A DNA stretch of 64,000 nucleotides, taken from contig NZ_JACHGN010000033.1 of assembly GCF_014202315.1 (NCBI RefSeq), positions 40,697 to 104,696 on the forward strand, written 5' to 3'. Position 1 is the first letter of the stretch. Each line of letters starts with the position of its first letter. The notes below the pieces were generated by a model, which searched no databases, was not told the DNA's origin, and worked only from the letters and a program-made list of their open reading frames with translations. The stretch is from Thermocatellispora tengchongensis (GTDB lineage: Bacteria; Actinomycetota; Actinomycetes; Streptosporangiales; Streptosporangiaceae). Shown here piece by piece: positions 9,051 to 17,508 of the stretch. A program made the position numbers and the translations under genes.

Positions 9051-10367
9051 ATGACCACCCAACATCCGGACCGTGGCACCAAGCTTCCGACGGATACCGC
9101 TGATGACCCCGGTCCGAACGGTCCTGTCGTCACCGGCGTCCAGCCCGAACCGCCGCGCGCGTCGAAGTGGCTGATCTTCGTCTACACGATCACGATGTTC
9201 GCGGGCAGCTTTGCCCTGCTCACCCCGACCCTCTTCGCCGTCGCCTACAAGGTGCAGCAGGTGGATCCGCAGGGGAAGGAGACGGCCCTCGGCGTCATCG
9301 TCGCGGTCGCCGCCGTGATCAATCTGCTGGCCGGGCCGCTGTGCGGCGTCCTGTCCGACCGGACCCGGCTGCGGTGGGGGCGACGACGCCCCTGGATCGT
9401 CGCGGGCATCATCATCTGCGCGGGCAGCGGCCTGCTCATGGCTCTGGCCACCACCACGGTGTCGATCGGCATCGGCTGGGCCGTCTACACCGTCGGCCTG
9501 GCGTGCGCGTTGGGCGCCATGAACCCCGTACTCGCGGAGACGATCCCCTCCGGCCAGCGCGGAACGGTCGGCGCCCTGGTGGGGGTCGGCGGCCAGCTCG
9601 CGGGCGTGGCAGGCACCCTCGTCGGAAGCATGCTCACCGGCGATCCGCTGCTGCTGTTCCTCCTTCCCGTCGCCGTGCTGGCGGTCCTGTTCGTCGTGTA
9701 CGCGGTCACCATCCCCGACGGGCCGGCGCCGGCCGCGACGGAGCGTCAATCCCTGGGGGCGGTGTTCCGTCAACTGGTGTTCGACCCGCGAAGGCACCGG
9801 GACTTCGCCCTGGTCTGGCTCGGCCGTTTCCTGATGCAGGTGGGGCTGACCTTCCTGAGCACCTACCAGCTGTATTTCCTGCTCGACCGGCTCGGTCTCG
9901 TCCCGGAAGACGCCGGGCGGCAGCTCGCGTTCGTCGGTGGCATCGGAATCGCCGTGACCACCCTTTTCGCGGTCGTGGGCGGGATCGTCTCCGACCGGCT
10001 GAAGCGCCGAAAGGCGTTCATCTACCTCGCCTCCGCGCTTTCCGCGACCGGTCTGGTCATCCTGGCGTTCGCGAACGGGGTGCCTCAATTCGCCACCGCC
10101 GTCGGCTTCGTTCTCGCCGCAGCGGGACTGTTCGGCTCCGTTGACCTGGCCCTGGCCGGCGACGTGATCCCGGACAGCTCCGAGGCGGGGCGGTGGATGG
10201 GCATCTACTACGTCGCGAACACCACCTCCACGGCCCTCGCCCCGATGTTCGCGCCCGCCATCCTGCTCATCGGTGGGGGCGGAAACTACACGGCCCTGTT
10301 CCTGGTCGGCGCGGTAGTGGCCCTCGGGGCCGGTCTCACGGCCCAGCGTATCCGCGCCGTTCGCTAG
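9051..10367 (+). CDS. MFS transporter (GPH-like glycoside/sugar symporter)
   Basis: A 438-residue inner-membrane transporter with about 12 hydrophobic segments. The loop after TM2 carries DRTRLRWGRRRPWIVAG (~104-120), the signature of the glycoside/sucrose symporter branch of the major facilitator superfamily. The internal repeat has SDRLKRRKAFIYLAS (~313-327). ATG 9051 is preferred over upstream in-frame starts because those add a charged Arg-rich tail without a ribosome site; ACGGAG lies 8 nt before this ATG. First intact gene of the operon with GH3 and dehydrogenase genes, so it probably imports the glycoside they degrade. Substrate is inferred only from context. Confidence 0.85.
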   Translation: MTTQHPDRGTKLPTDTADDPGPNGPVVTGVQPEPPRASKWLIFVYTITMFAGSFALLTPTLFAVAYKVQQVDPQGKETALGVIVAVAAVINLLAGPLCGVLSDRTRLRWGRRRPWIVAGIIICAGSGLLMALATTTVSIGIGWAVYTVGLACALGAMNPVLAETIPSGQRGTVGALVGVGGQLAGVAGTLVGSMLTGDPLLLFLLPVAVLAVLFVVYAVTIPDGPAPAATERQSLGAVFRQLVFDPRRHRDFALVWLGRFLMQVGLTFLSTYQLYFLLDRLGLVPEDAGRQLAFVGGIGIAVTTLFAVVGGIVSDRLKRRKAFIYLASALSATGLVILAFANGVPQFATAVGFVLAAAGLFGSVDLALAGDVIPDSSEAGRWMGIYYVANTTSTALAPMFAPAILLIGGGGNYTALFLVGAVVALGAGLTAQRIRAVR

Positions 10368-10386
10368 CACCCACAGATAGGCAACG

Positions 10387-12645
10387 ATGACCACTCATCA
10401 CGACGATGACAGACCCGCCGCCGACGCCTCACAGGCGGCACCGCTTTCCGGGATTCCCGCAGAGCGGAAGGCGAGCCTGCTGTCCGGCAGGAACTTCTGG
10501 GAGACCGAAGCGCTCGAAGAAGCGGGGATCGCCGCGATAGCGATGGCCGATGGGCCGTATGGTCTGCGGCACCAGTCCGGCCATCATGACAACCTCGCGC
10601 TGTTCGAAAGCGATAAGGCGACCTGTTTCCCGCCCGGCGTCGCGATCGGCTCCAGCTGGGACCCGGCCATGGCGGCCCGGCTCGGCACAGCGCTCGGCAA
10701 GGAGGCGGCCGCACAGGGAGTCGATGTCGTTCTCGGCCCAGGCGTCAATATCAAGCGCTCCCCGCTGTGCGGGCGGAACTTCGAGTACTACTCCGAGGAC
10801 CCGCACCTGTCCGGTGTTCTCGGGGCCGCGTTCACCCGCGCTCTCCAGGCCGAGGGCCCAGGCGCGTCCGTGAAGCACTTCGCCGCGAACAATCAGGAGA
10901 CGAACCGGCAGACCATCAGCTCCGATGTCGACGAGCGCACGCTCCGCGAGATCTACCTGCCGGCGTTCGAACACATCGTCACCGAGGCGCGCCCGGCGAC
11001 GGTGATGGCGTCCTACAACAAGATCAACGGCGTGAGCGCCTCCGAGAACCGGTGGTTGCTCACCGAGGTGCTCCGCGGCGAATGGGGCTTCGAAGGGGTC
11101 GTCGTCTCGGACTGGAGTGCGGTGACCGACCGGGTCGCGGCTCTTAAGGCGGGCCTCGATCTCGAAATGCCCGGTGGTGACATGGGCCACGACGAGGACG
11201 TGCTCACGGCCCTGCGATCCGGAGAGGTCTCAGAATCCCACGTCGATGCGAGTGTCGCGCGGATCGCCGCGCTGGCCCGGCGCAAGGTGACCTCGGCCGC
11301 CGCGGTCGATTACGAGGAGCACCACCGGATCGCCCGGCAGATCGCGCAGGAGTGCGCGGTGCTGCTCCGCAACGAGGACCAGGTCCTGCCCATCCCCGGT
11401 GGGGTCCATGTCGCGGTCATCGGCGCGTTCGCCGAGCACCCGCGGTATCAGGGCGGGGGCAGCGCGCACGTCAATGCGACGCGCGTCGACCGGCCGATCG
11501 ACGAGATCCGTACGATCGCGGCCGAGGTGGGAGCGACCGTCGGCTACACGCCCGGGTTCGTCCTCGATGGGCCGCGGGACGAGCGGCTCGTCTCCGACGC
11601 GATCGCCGCGGCCCGCAGCGCCGACATCGCGGTGGTGTTCGCCGGTCTGAGCGAACAGCGGGAGTCGGAGGGATTCGACCGGGACACCATCGACCTTCCC
11701 CCGGCACAGGTCGAGCTCATCCGCGAGGTCGCGGCCGCCGCGCACCGCACCGTCGTCGTCCTCGCCAACGGCGGCATCGTCTCGCTGGAGGGATGGCACG
11801 ACGACGTGCACGCGATCCTTGAGGGATTCCTGCTCGGCCAAGGAGGCGGACACGCTGTCGCCGACATCCTCTTCGGCCGGGTGAACCCGTCCGGCCACCT
11901 GGCCGAGAGCATCCCCATCCGGCTCCAGGACCATCCGAGCTGGCTGAACTTCCCCGGCGAGCAGGGACACGTGCGATACGGCGAGGGAGTCCTCGTCGGC
12001 TACCGCTACTTCTCCACCGCGGGGACTCCCGTGAGATACCCCTTCGGGCACGGCCTGTCCTATACGACGTTCGAGACACGCGCTCTGCGCGTCACCCGCA
12101 AGGGCGCCGACAGCGCGACCGCCGAAGTCGTGGTGACCAACACGGGGACTCGTGCCGGCAAGCATGTCGTCCAGGTCTACGTGGCGACCGAAGCCGGGCC
12201 CGTCCGGCGCCCGCTGCGGGAGCTGCGGGGGTTCGCCAAGGTCCGGCTCGACCCCGGCGAGACCGCGACGGTGGAGATCGACCTTCCCCGGCGCGCCTTC
12301 GCATACTGGGACGTCCGCGTGGGTCGCTGGGCGGTCGCCCCAGGCGACTACCGCATCGAGGTGTGCGCCGACGCCAACACCGTGCTGCGGTCCTCGACCC
12401 TCACACTCCAGGGCGAGCGCATCGCCACCGAGTTGACCATGGACACCCCCGTCGGGGCGTGGTTCGAGCATCCCGGCGTGGGCTCGAAGGTCATGGACGC
12501 GCTCGGGCTGACAGGCGCGCCGATCACCGAGGAACAGATGGCGATGATCGCCTCAATGACGATGCGGCAGTTCATCGGCATCTCGGGCCTGGACGTCTCC
12601 ACGGACGCTCTGCGATCACTCATGGCGGCCAGCCGCCCGGCCTGA
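10387..12645 (+). CDS. GH3 beta-glucosidase (BglX-like) with helical C-terminal tail
   Basis: A 752-residue cytoplasmic GH3 enzyme that cleaves beta-linked glucose or related sugars. The TIM-barrel domain contains FPPGVAIGSSWDP (~81-93) and KHFAANNQET (~163-172); the nucleophile is Asp242 in GVVVSDWSAV. The alpha/beta sandwich follows (~330-560, GGSAHVN at ~361), then a fibronectin-III-like domain (~575-680). A further ~70-residue tail (TPVGAWFEHPGVGSKVMDAL...) is not part of classic BglX but recurs in the GH3 encoded at 14884. It is 19 nt downstream of the transporter gene; same operon. Confidence 0.9.
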   Translation: MTTHHDDDRPAADASQAAPLSGIPAERKASLLSGRNFWETEALEEAGIAAIAMADGPYGLRHQSGHHDNLALFESDKATCFPPGVAIGSSWDPAMAARLGTALGKEAAAQGVDVVLGPGVNIKRSPLCGRNFEYYSEDPHLSGVLGAAFTRALQAEGPGASVKHFAANNQETNRQTISSDVDERTLREIYLPAFEHIVTEARPATVMASYNKINGVSASENRWLLTEVLRGEWGFEGVVVSDWSAVTDRVAALKAGLDLEMPGGDMGHDEDVLTALRSGEVSESHVDASVARIAALARRKVTSAAAVDYEEHHRIARQIAQECAVLLRNEDQVLPIPGGVHVAVIGAFAEHPRYQGGGSAHVNATRVDRPIDEIRTIAAEVGATVGYTPGFVLDGPRDERLVSDAIAAARSADIAVVFAGLSEQRESEGFDRDTIDLPPAQVELIREVAAAAHRTVVVLANGGIVSLEGWHDDVHAILEGFLLGQGGGHAVADILFGRVNPSGHLAESIPIRLQDHPSWLNFPGEQGHVRYGEGVLVGYRYFSTAGTPVRYPFGHGLSYTTFETRALRVTRKGADSATAEVVVTNTGTRAGKHVVQVYVATEAGPVRRPLRELRGFAKVRLDPGETATVEIDLPRRAFAYWDVRVGRWAVAPGDYRIEVCADANTVLRSSTLTLQGERIATELTMDTPVGAWFEHPGVGSKVMDALGLTGAPITEEQMAMIASMTMRQFIGISGLDVSTDALRSLMAASRPA

Positions 12646-12693
12646 GCCCGCGTCACGCGAAACCCCGTCATCGAAGACAGTCTGGAGACGGAC

Positions 12694-13710
12694 GTGAAGA
12701 GTTTGAGAGTCACCGCTCCTGGCACCGTCGAACTGCTCGACATCGCCCGCCCGGCCGCAGGGCCGCGCGACGTCCTGGTGAAGGTCAGGGCCTGCGGGAT
12801 CTGCGGTACCGACGTGTTCTACACCCACATCGGCGGGCTGCCGCATCAGCGGTACGACATACCGCTGGGGCATGAGGCCGCCGGTGAAGTCGTCGAAATC
12901 GGCGCCGACGTATCGGGTGTGTCCGTCGGGGACCATGTGGTGGTCAACCCGATGGCGAACGCCGACGGCATCATCGGCAACGGAGGCGTCCAGGGCGCGC
13001 TGTCCGAACTGCTCGTCCTTCCGGATGCCAAGCCCGGCGTGCATTTCCGCGTGATTCCCGATGACATCCCGTGGGAGGTGGCGGCGCTCAACGAACCGAT
13101 GGCCGTCGCGTTCCACGGCGTCAACCGGTCCGGCACCGGCGCAGGAACCAAGGTGGTCATCTTCGGCGCCGGCCCGATAGGGCTGGGAGCGGCCGTCGCG
13201 TCCAAGTCCAATGGCGCGGATCACGTCGTGGTGGTGGACGTGGTCGCCAACCGGCTGGAGAAGGCGCGGCTGATCGGCGCGGACGGGGTCGTCAACTCGG
13301 CCGAGGAGGACGTGATCGAGCGCCTCAAGGAACTCCACGGACAGGTGCCAGGACCCGTCGGACGGCCGCCGCGGCCGGATACGGACGTCTACCTGGACGC
13401 CGCCGGCGTGCCTGCCGTGATCGAAACGGCTCTCAAGGGACTCAAGCACGGCGCGGTTCTCACGATCGTCGGCGTCCACAACAAGCCGGTGGAGATCGAC
13501 CTGCGAGACATCCTCCCCAGCGAACCCGACATCCGGCTCGCCATGGGCTACCCGACCGAGATCTTCGAGGTGACCGAATCGATCATCGCCGACTGGCGGA
13601 AGTACCGGCACCTCATCAGTGACATCGTGCCTTTCGCCGAAGCGGAACGAGCCATTCGGCTCGCGTCGGTTCCCGGCGCCACCGACAAAGTCGTCGTCGT
13701 TTTCGACTGA
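12694..13710 (+). CDS. zinc-type alcohol/polyol dehydrogenase (MDR family)
   Basis: A 338-residue medium-chain dehydrogenase resembling sorbitol, idonate and threonine 3-dehydrogenases. Catalytic zinc ligands fit Cys in RACGICGTD (~30-38), His-Glu in IPLGHEAAGE (~57-66) and Glu in AALNEPMAV. The four-cysteine structural-zinc loop is absent. The Rossmann motif is VVIFGAGPIGLGAA (~155-168). GTG start with GGAG 7 nt upstream. Last intact gene of the MFS/GH3 operon; it probably oxidises a hydroxyl of the released sugar or aglycone with NAD(P)+. Exact substrate unknown. Confidence 0.82.
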   Translation: MKSLRVTAPGTVELLDIARPAAGPRDVLVKVRACGICGTDVFYTHIGGLPHQRYDIPLGHEAAGEVVEIGADVSGVSVGDHVVVNPMANADGIIGNGGVQGALSELLVLPDAKPGVHFRVIPDDIPWEVAALNEPMAVAFHGVNRSGTGAGTKVVIFGAGPIGLGAAVASKSNGADHVVVVDVVANRLEKARLIGADGVVNSAEEDVIERLKELHGQVPGPVGRPPRPDTDVYLDAAGVPAVIETALKGLKHGAVLTIVGVHNKPVEIDLRDILPSEPDIRLAMGYPTEIFEVTESIIADWRKYRHLISDIVPFAEAERAIRLASVPGATDKVVVVFD

Positions 13711-14366
13711 CGTCGTGCCGCCTTCACTGGCGCTACCCGTCGTGCCCGATGGACGTGCGTGCCGCCCTGAGACCACGGGAGTGTACGCACCGGCGCTTCG
13801 CCATCACGGGGGAAGACCACACTGGAGGGATCCCGGTGAACCTGGACGTCGGCGTCGTAAGGCTACAGGGGCACGGACGCGCCGAAGCCATCGCAGCCAT
13901 GACAGGTCCCGCTCAGTGGGAACCAGGCATCGTGCCCTGGTGAGGTACTCCTAGCGTTCGTTCGTGGGGTGCCCATGGCCCAGGTCATCGTCGACAGCGT
14001 GAGGTGCCACTTGAACACGGCGGCAAACGCATGCGAGCCGAATCGAGGCGTGCTCCTGAGGATGCGACTCCAGGACCAGCGGCACTGATGCCGGTAGCGA
14101 ACAACTGAATATCGCCGCCGCGAATGTTCCTTCGAGTCTTCGGAGCCCTCTCAGAAAGGCTTGTCCCATGACCGGCGGACCGCCCGGCTGCACGGTTCAT
14201 CGACGCCGTACGAGAAGTGGGGATCGCACTGGAAAAACTGAAGCACCCACCCACCACGCCGGTCGGCGCCTAGCGGGCATGACGAGCATCGGAGCGAAAG
14301 GCCCCGGTTGATGCGGGCTTAGCGCCGCCGGCGCCTAGCCGTACGGCGCCCCTCACTGTAGCGGTA
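13711..14366. other. gene graveyard between the two glycosidase operons
   Basis: No intact gene. Besides the GH43 fragment at 13750-13813, one frame near 14190-14274 reads RFIDAVREVGIALEKLKHPP and a stop, which looks like the C-terminus of a lost protein I do not recognise. The two operator modules on either side suggest that duplication followed by deletion shaped this stretch. Confidence 0.5.
13750..13813 (+). pseudogene. fragment of a second GH43 gene
   Basis: About 64 bases match the coding strand of the GH43 gene at 4135-4198. TGGACGTGCGTGCCGCCC is identical, then after a small gap CACGGGAGTGTACGCACCG is identical, followed by CGCTTCGCCA and CACGGGG with single substitutions. It encodes the equivalent of TGVYAPTLRHHGG in the intact enzyme, but flanking sequence is unrelated and the frame is broken. 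Clearly the debris of a paralogous GH43 gene, in opposite orientation to the intact copy. Confidence 0.85.
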
Positions 14367-14437
14367 ACTTTCGCGCGCAAGCACTTGTGCACGAAGATGG
14401 AGATAGCTAGCGTACCCACAGGCTTGCGCGCGAAAGC
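14367..14437 (+). promoter_or_regulatory. triple LacI-operator promoter of the GH3/GH1 operon
   Basis: Twin of the module at 8678-8748: ACTTTCGCGCGCAAGC (14367-14382), ACTTGTGCACGAAGAT (14383-14398) and GCTTGCGCGCGAAAGC (14422-14437). Operator starts are +0, +16 and +55, exactly as in the first copy; -35 TTGTGC (14385-14390), 17-nt spacer, -10 TAGCGT (14408-14413). The third operator is identical in both modules. Probably bound by the LacI protein encoded at 4454-5449. Confidence 0.82.
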
Positions 14438-14483
14438 GGTCCGACGCTGCCCGGCACCGTCATCATCTCCGGAGGTCACGTCC

Positions 14484-14848
14484 ATGGAACGGCTCATCGA
14501 CCGACCTACCGTGATCGCCGGTGCCGGCGCCGGCCGGGCCATGGCCCTGCGGCTCCCGGCCGAGGGCGCCCGGGCGGTGGCCTCCGACGCCTCCGGGGAA
14601 GGGCTGGCGGAGACCGCGTCCCTCGCGGCCGGGGACCGGCTCACCATCGTCGGCGTGGACGTCGCCGCATCCATGGCCGCGTACGCGGCCGGCCGAGGCG
14701 GCGTCGCCTCCTTCGCCCACAGCATCGCCCAGCAGCACGGCAGGTGAACATCGTGCCGGGCGGGATCAGCAGCGGCGTGCCGGTCTCGGACCACGGCTCG
14801 TTCATCACCGGCGCCGGGATCCGCAGCGACGGCGGCACCCATCAGTAG
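14484..14848 (+). pseudogene. short-chain dehydrogenase, internally deleted
   Basis: A normal start (GGAGG at 14471-14475, ATG 14484) leads into an SDR N-terminus, VIAGAGAGRAMALRLPAEGA, with the nucleotide motif shortened. The frame stops at 14747 after ~88 codons. From 14744 a different frame continues with a typical SDR C-terminus (VNIVPGGISSGVPVSDHGSF, then ITGAGIRSDGG) to a TAG at 14846. The central part with the catalytic Tyr-x-x-x-Lys is missing. It was the first gene after the operator module, so the operon once coupled deglycosylation to an alcohol/ketone oxidation. Confidence 0.8.
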
Positions 14849-14883
14849 TCCAATCGTCCGCATCCCCCGAAGAGAAATGGCAG

Positions 14884-17508
14884 ATGGAGAACTACGAGGC
14901 GTATCGCGACGCATCCCTTCCCGCTGAGGAGCGAGTGCGCGACCTTTTGGGCCGGATGACACTCGAGGAGAAGGCCGCCCAGACGCAAGCGCCCTTCGGA
15001 TCGGCCGTCGATGTGCACACACCGCCCGTGACCGGGTGGGGCAACGTGACGGCGGGCCTGTCCACACTCGGGCTGCCGCCTCGCGAGGCGGTGCACAGGG
15101 CGAACGAGCTGCAGCGCAAGCACGTCGAAGACACGCGGCTGGGCATCCCCGTCCTCCTCGCGGAAGAGGCCCTGATCGGCTTCAAGGTCCGTGACGCGAC
15201 GACCTTTCCCGACGCGATCGCCCAGGCGGCCACCTGGGATCCCGAGCTGATCGAGGAGATGGCCAGGACGATCGGGACGCAGATGGCCCGGCTCGGGGTG
15301 CGTCAGGCGTTGTCCCCGCTCGCCGACGTCGCCCGCGACCCGCGATGGGGCCGCGTGGAGGAGACGTACGGCGAGGAGCCGTACCTGGTCGGAACGATGG
15401 CGACCGCGTTCGTGCGCGGCCTTCAGAACGCCGACGCGCGGGTTCCCCTCATCGCCACGCTGAAGCACTTCCTCGGCTACAGCGCGAGTGACGGCGGCCG
15501 GAACACCGAACCGGCGCAGCTCGGCCCACGAGAGCTGCGCGAGATCCACGGGGTGCCCTTCGAGATGGCGATCCGCGAGGGCGGCGCGCGAGGCGTGATG
15601 CCCGCGTACAACGCCATCGACGGGGTTCCGCTCACCGGATCGAAGTCCTACCTGACCGGCCTGCTGCGCGAGGAATTCGGCTTCGACGGTCTGGTGATCT
15701 CCGATCTCGCCGCGGTGGGGCAGTTGCACACCAAGCACGGCACCGCCGAGGACGAGGCCCACGCGCTCGCGCAGGCGCTGCGCGCCGGGGTCGATCTGAA
15801 CCTCGACAACAAGGTGTCGGCGGAGCAGATCGTCGAAGCCGTGCGGTCGGGCGTCATCGACGAGGCCGACCTGGATCGGGCCGTCTCGCGCGTGCTGCTC
15901 GCCAAGTTCCGCCTCGGGCTGTTCGAGAACCCCTACGCCGAAGCGGAGCCGGTGCCCGAGACCTTCGACTCGGATCAGGAGCGGGCGCTCTCGCGCAGGA
16001 TCGCGGAGAAGTCCGTCATCCTCCTGCGGAACGAACCGGTCGGCGATGCGCCGGTGCTCCCCCTCAGCCCTTCGCTGCGCACGATCGCCGTGATCGGCCC
16101 GAATGCGGACCGCCCGATGGGCCAGCTCGGGGACTACAGCTACCAGGTTCTCGACAGCATGACCACGCGATTCCACCTCGCCGCCGACCCGCAGGCGCGC
16201 CCCGAGGACGTCGAGGACCTCGCCGGCAGGGGAAGCCCCGACGATGCCAGGCTGATGGTCGAATCGGTGCCGGTCGTGACCTTCCTGGAGGGCATCCGGC
16301 GGCGCGCCGGAGACGACGTGAACGTGCTGTACGAGCCCGGCTGCCCGGTCGCCGGCGAAGACCGGTCCGGTTTCGGGGCCGCGGTGCGCGCGGCGAGCGC
16401 CGCGGAGGTGGCCGTGGTCGTCGTCGGCGACCAGTCGGGAATCAACGGGTTCGGCACGGTCGGCGAGGGCCTCGACAGCACCGAGTGCGCCCTCCCCGGC
16501 GTGCAGCGCGAACTGGTCGAGGCCGTCGTGGCCACGGGGACACCGACGGTCGTGGTCCTCAGCCATGGCCGGCCGTACGTTCTCGGGTGGATGGCCGACT
16601 CCGTTCCCGCGATCGTGAGCTCGTTCTTCGGCGGTGAGGAGGCCGGTAACGCCGTCGCGTCCGTCCTGTTCGGCGACGTCAACCCGGCGGGGCGCCTGCC
16701 GATCGCGATGCTGCGTTCGGCCGGCGCCGCTCCGCTTCCGTACTGGCGGACGCTGCAGCAGCCCACGTACGTCGACGGCTCGATCGGCGCGGTGTTCCCC
16801 TTCGGGCACGGGCTCAGCTACACCAGGTTCGACTACCGCGACCTGGAGATCGAGTCTCCACAGGTGCCGACGGACGGCGTGGTGCGGCTGTCGTTCACCG
16901 TGGTCAACGTCGGCGATCGGGCGGGCGACGAGGTCGCCCAGGTGTACGGCCGTGACGTCATCGCACGTACGGCAAGGCGCGGGCGCACGCTGGTCGCCTT
17001 CCGCCGCCTTCACCTCGATCCCGGAGCCGCGACCCGGGTGACGGCCGAGGTTCCGACGAGCATGTTCGCGCTCTGGGACGTGGACGAGGGATGGGTGGTG
17101 GAGCCCGGGTCGATCAAGTTCTTCGTCGGCGGTTCCTCGGCCGCCATCCGGCTGCGGGGCGAGGTGACACTCACCGGGAAGGATCACTTTCCCGGTCCGA
17201 ACCGCCCGCTGACCAGCACCGTCACCGCCGGCCCCGTCGCATCCGACGGGCTCGCGTCGCGGCAGAGGCGGGAGCTCGGCCCGGTCGAGCCGGTCACGCA
17301 GGACAACACGGTCCGCGAATGGCTCGGCCACCCCGTGGGAGGAGAGCTTCTCCGGGAAGCGCTCGGGGGCCTCGACGAGGACGTGCTCGCCCCGGCCCTG
17401 GACCTCACTTTGCGGCAGATGGTCGCGTTCAGCGGCGGCCGGTTCCCGCTGTCGCTGCTCGATGAGCTTCTGGCGAAGATGAACAGCAGAATCGGAGATG
17501 GTTCGTGA
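14884..17508 (+). CDS. GH3 beta-glucosidase/beta-xylosidase with helical C-terminal tail
   Basis: An 874-residue GH3 enzyme, no signal peptide. It opens with YRDASLPAEERVRDLLGRMTLEEK; the barrel contains DPRWGRVEETYGEEP (~152-166) and KHFLGYSASDGGRNT (~194-208), and the nucleophile is Asp274 in GLVISDLAAVG. The alpha/beta sandwich spans ~310-600 and the fibronectin-III-like domain ~640-760. The last ~75 residues (DNTVREWLGHPVGGELLREAL...) form a helical extension matching that of the GH3 at 10387. ATG 14884 has only a weak upstream GAAGAGA site. Its stop overlaps the GH1 start. The YRD/EETYGEEP type usually acts on beta-xylosides or beta-glucosides. Confidence 0.88.
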   Translation: MENYEAYRDASLPAEERVRDLLGRMTLEEKAAQTQAPFGSAVDVHTPPVTGWGNVTAGLSTLGLPPREAVHRANELQRKHVEDTRLGIPVLLAEEALIGFKVRDATTFPDAIAQAATWDPELIEEMARTIGTQMARLGVRQALSPLADVARDPRWGRVEETYGEEPYLVGTMATAFVRGLQNADARVPLIATLKHFLGYSASDGGRNTEPAQLGPRELREIHGVPFEMAIREGGARGVMPAYNAIDGVPLTGSKSYLTGLLREEFGFDGLVISDLAAVGQLHTKHGTAEDEAHALAQALRAGVDLNLDNKVSAEQIVEAVRSGVIDEADLDRAVSRVLLAKFRLGLFENPYAEAEPVPETFDSDQERALSRRIAEKSVILLRNEPVGDAPVLPLSPSLRTIAVIGPNADRPMGQLGDYSYQVLDSMTTRFHLAADPQARPEDVEDLAGRGSPDDARLMVESVPVVTFLEGIRRRAGDDVNVLYEPGCPVAGEDRSGFGAAVRAASAAEVAVVVVGDQSGINGFGTVGEGLDSTECALPGVQRELVEAVVATGTPTVVVLSHGRPYVLGWMADSVPAIVSSFFGGEEAGNAVASVLFGDVNPAGRLPIAMLRSAGAAPLPYWRTLQQPTYVDGSIGAVFPFGHGLSYTRFDYRDLEIESPQVPTDGVVRLSFTVVNVGDRAGDEVAQVYGRDVIARTARRGRTLVAFRRLHLDPGAATRVTAEVPTSMFALWDVDEGWVVEPGSIKFFVGGSSAAIRLRGEVTLTGKDHFPGPNRPLTSTVTAGPVASDGLASRQRRELGPVEPVTQDNTVREWLGHPVGGELLREALGGLDEDVLAPALDLTLRQMVAFSGGRFPLSLLDELLAKMNSRIGDGS

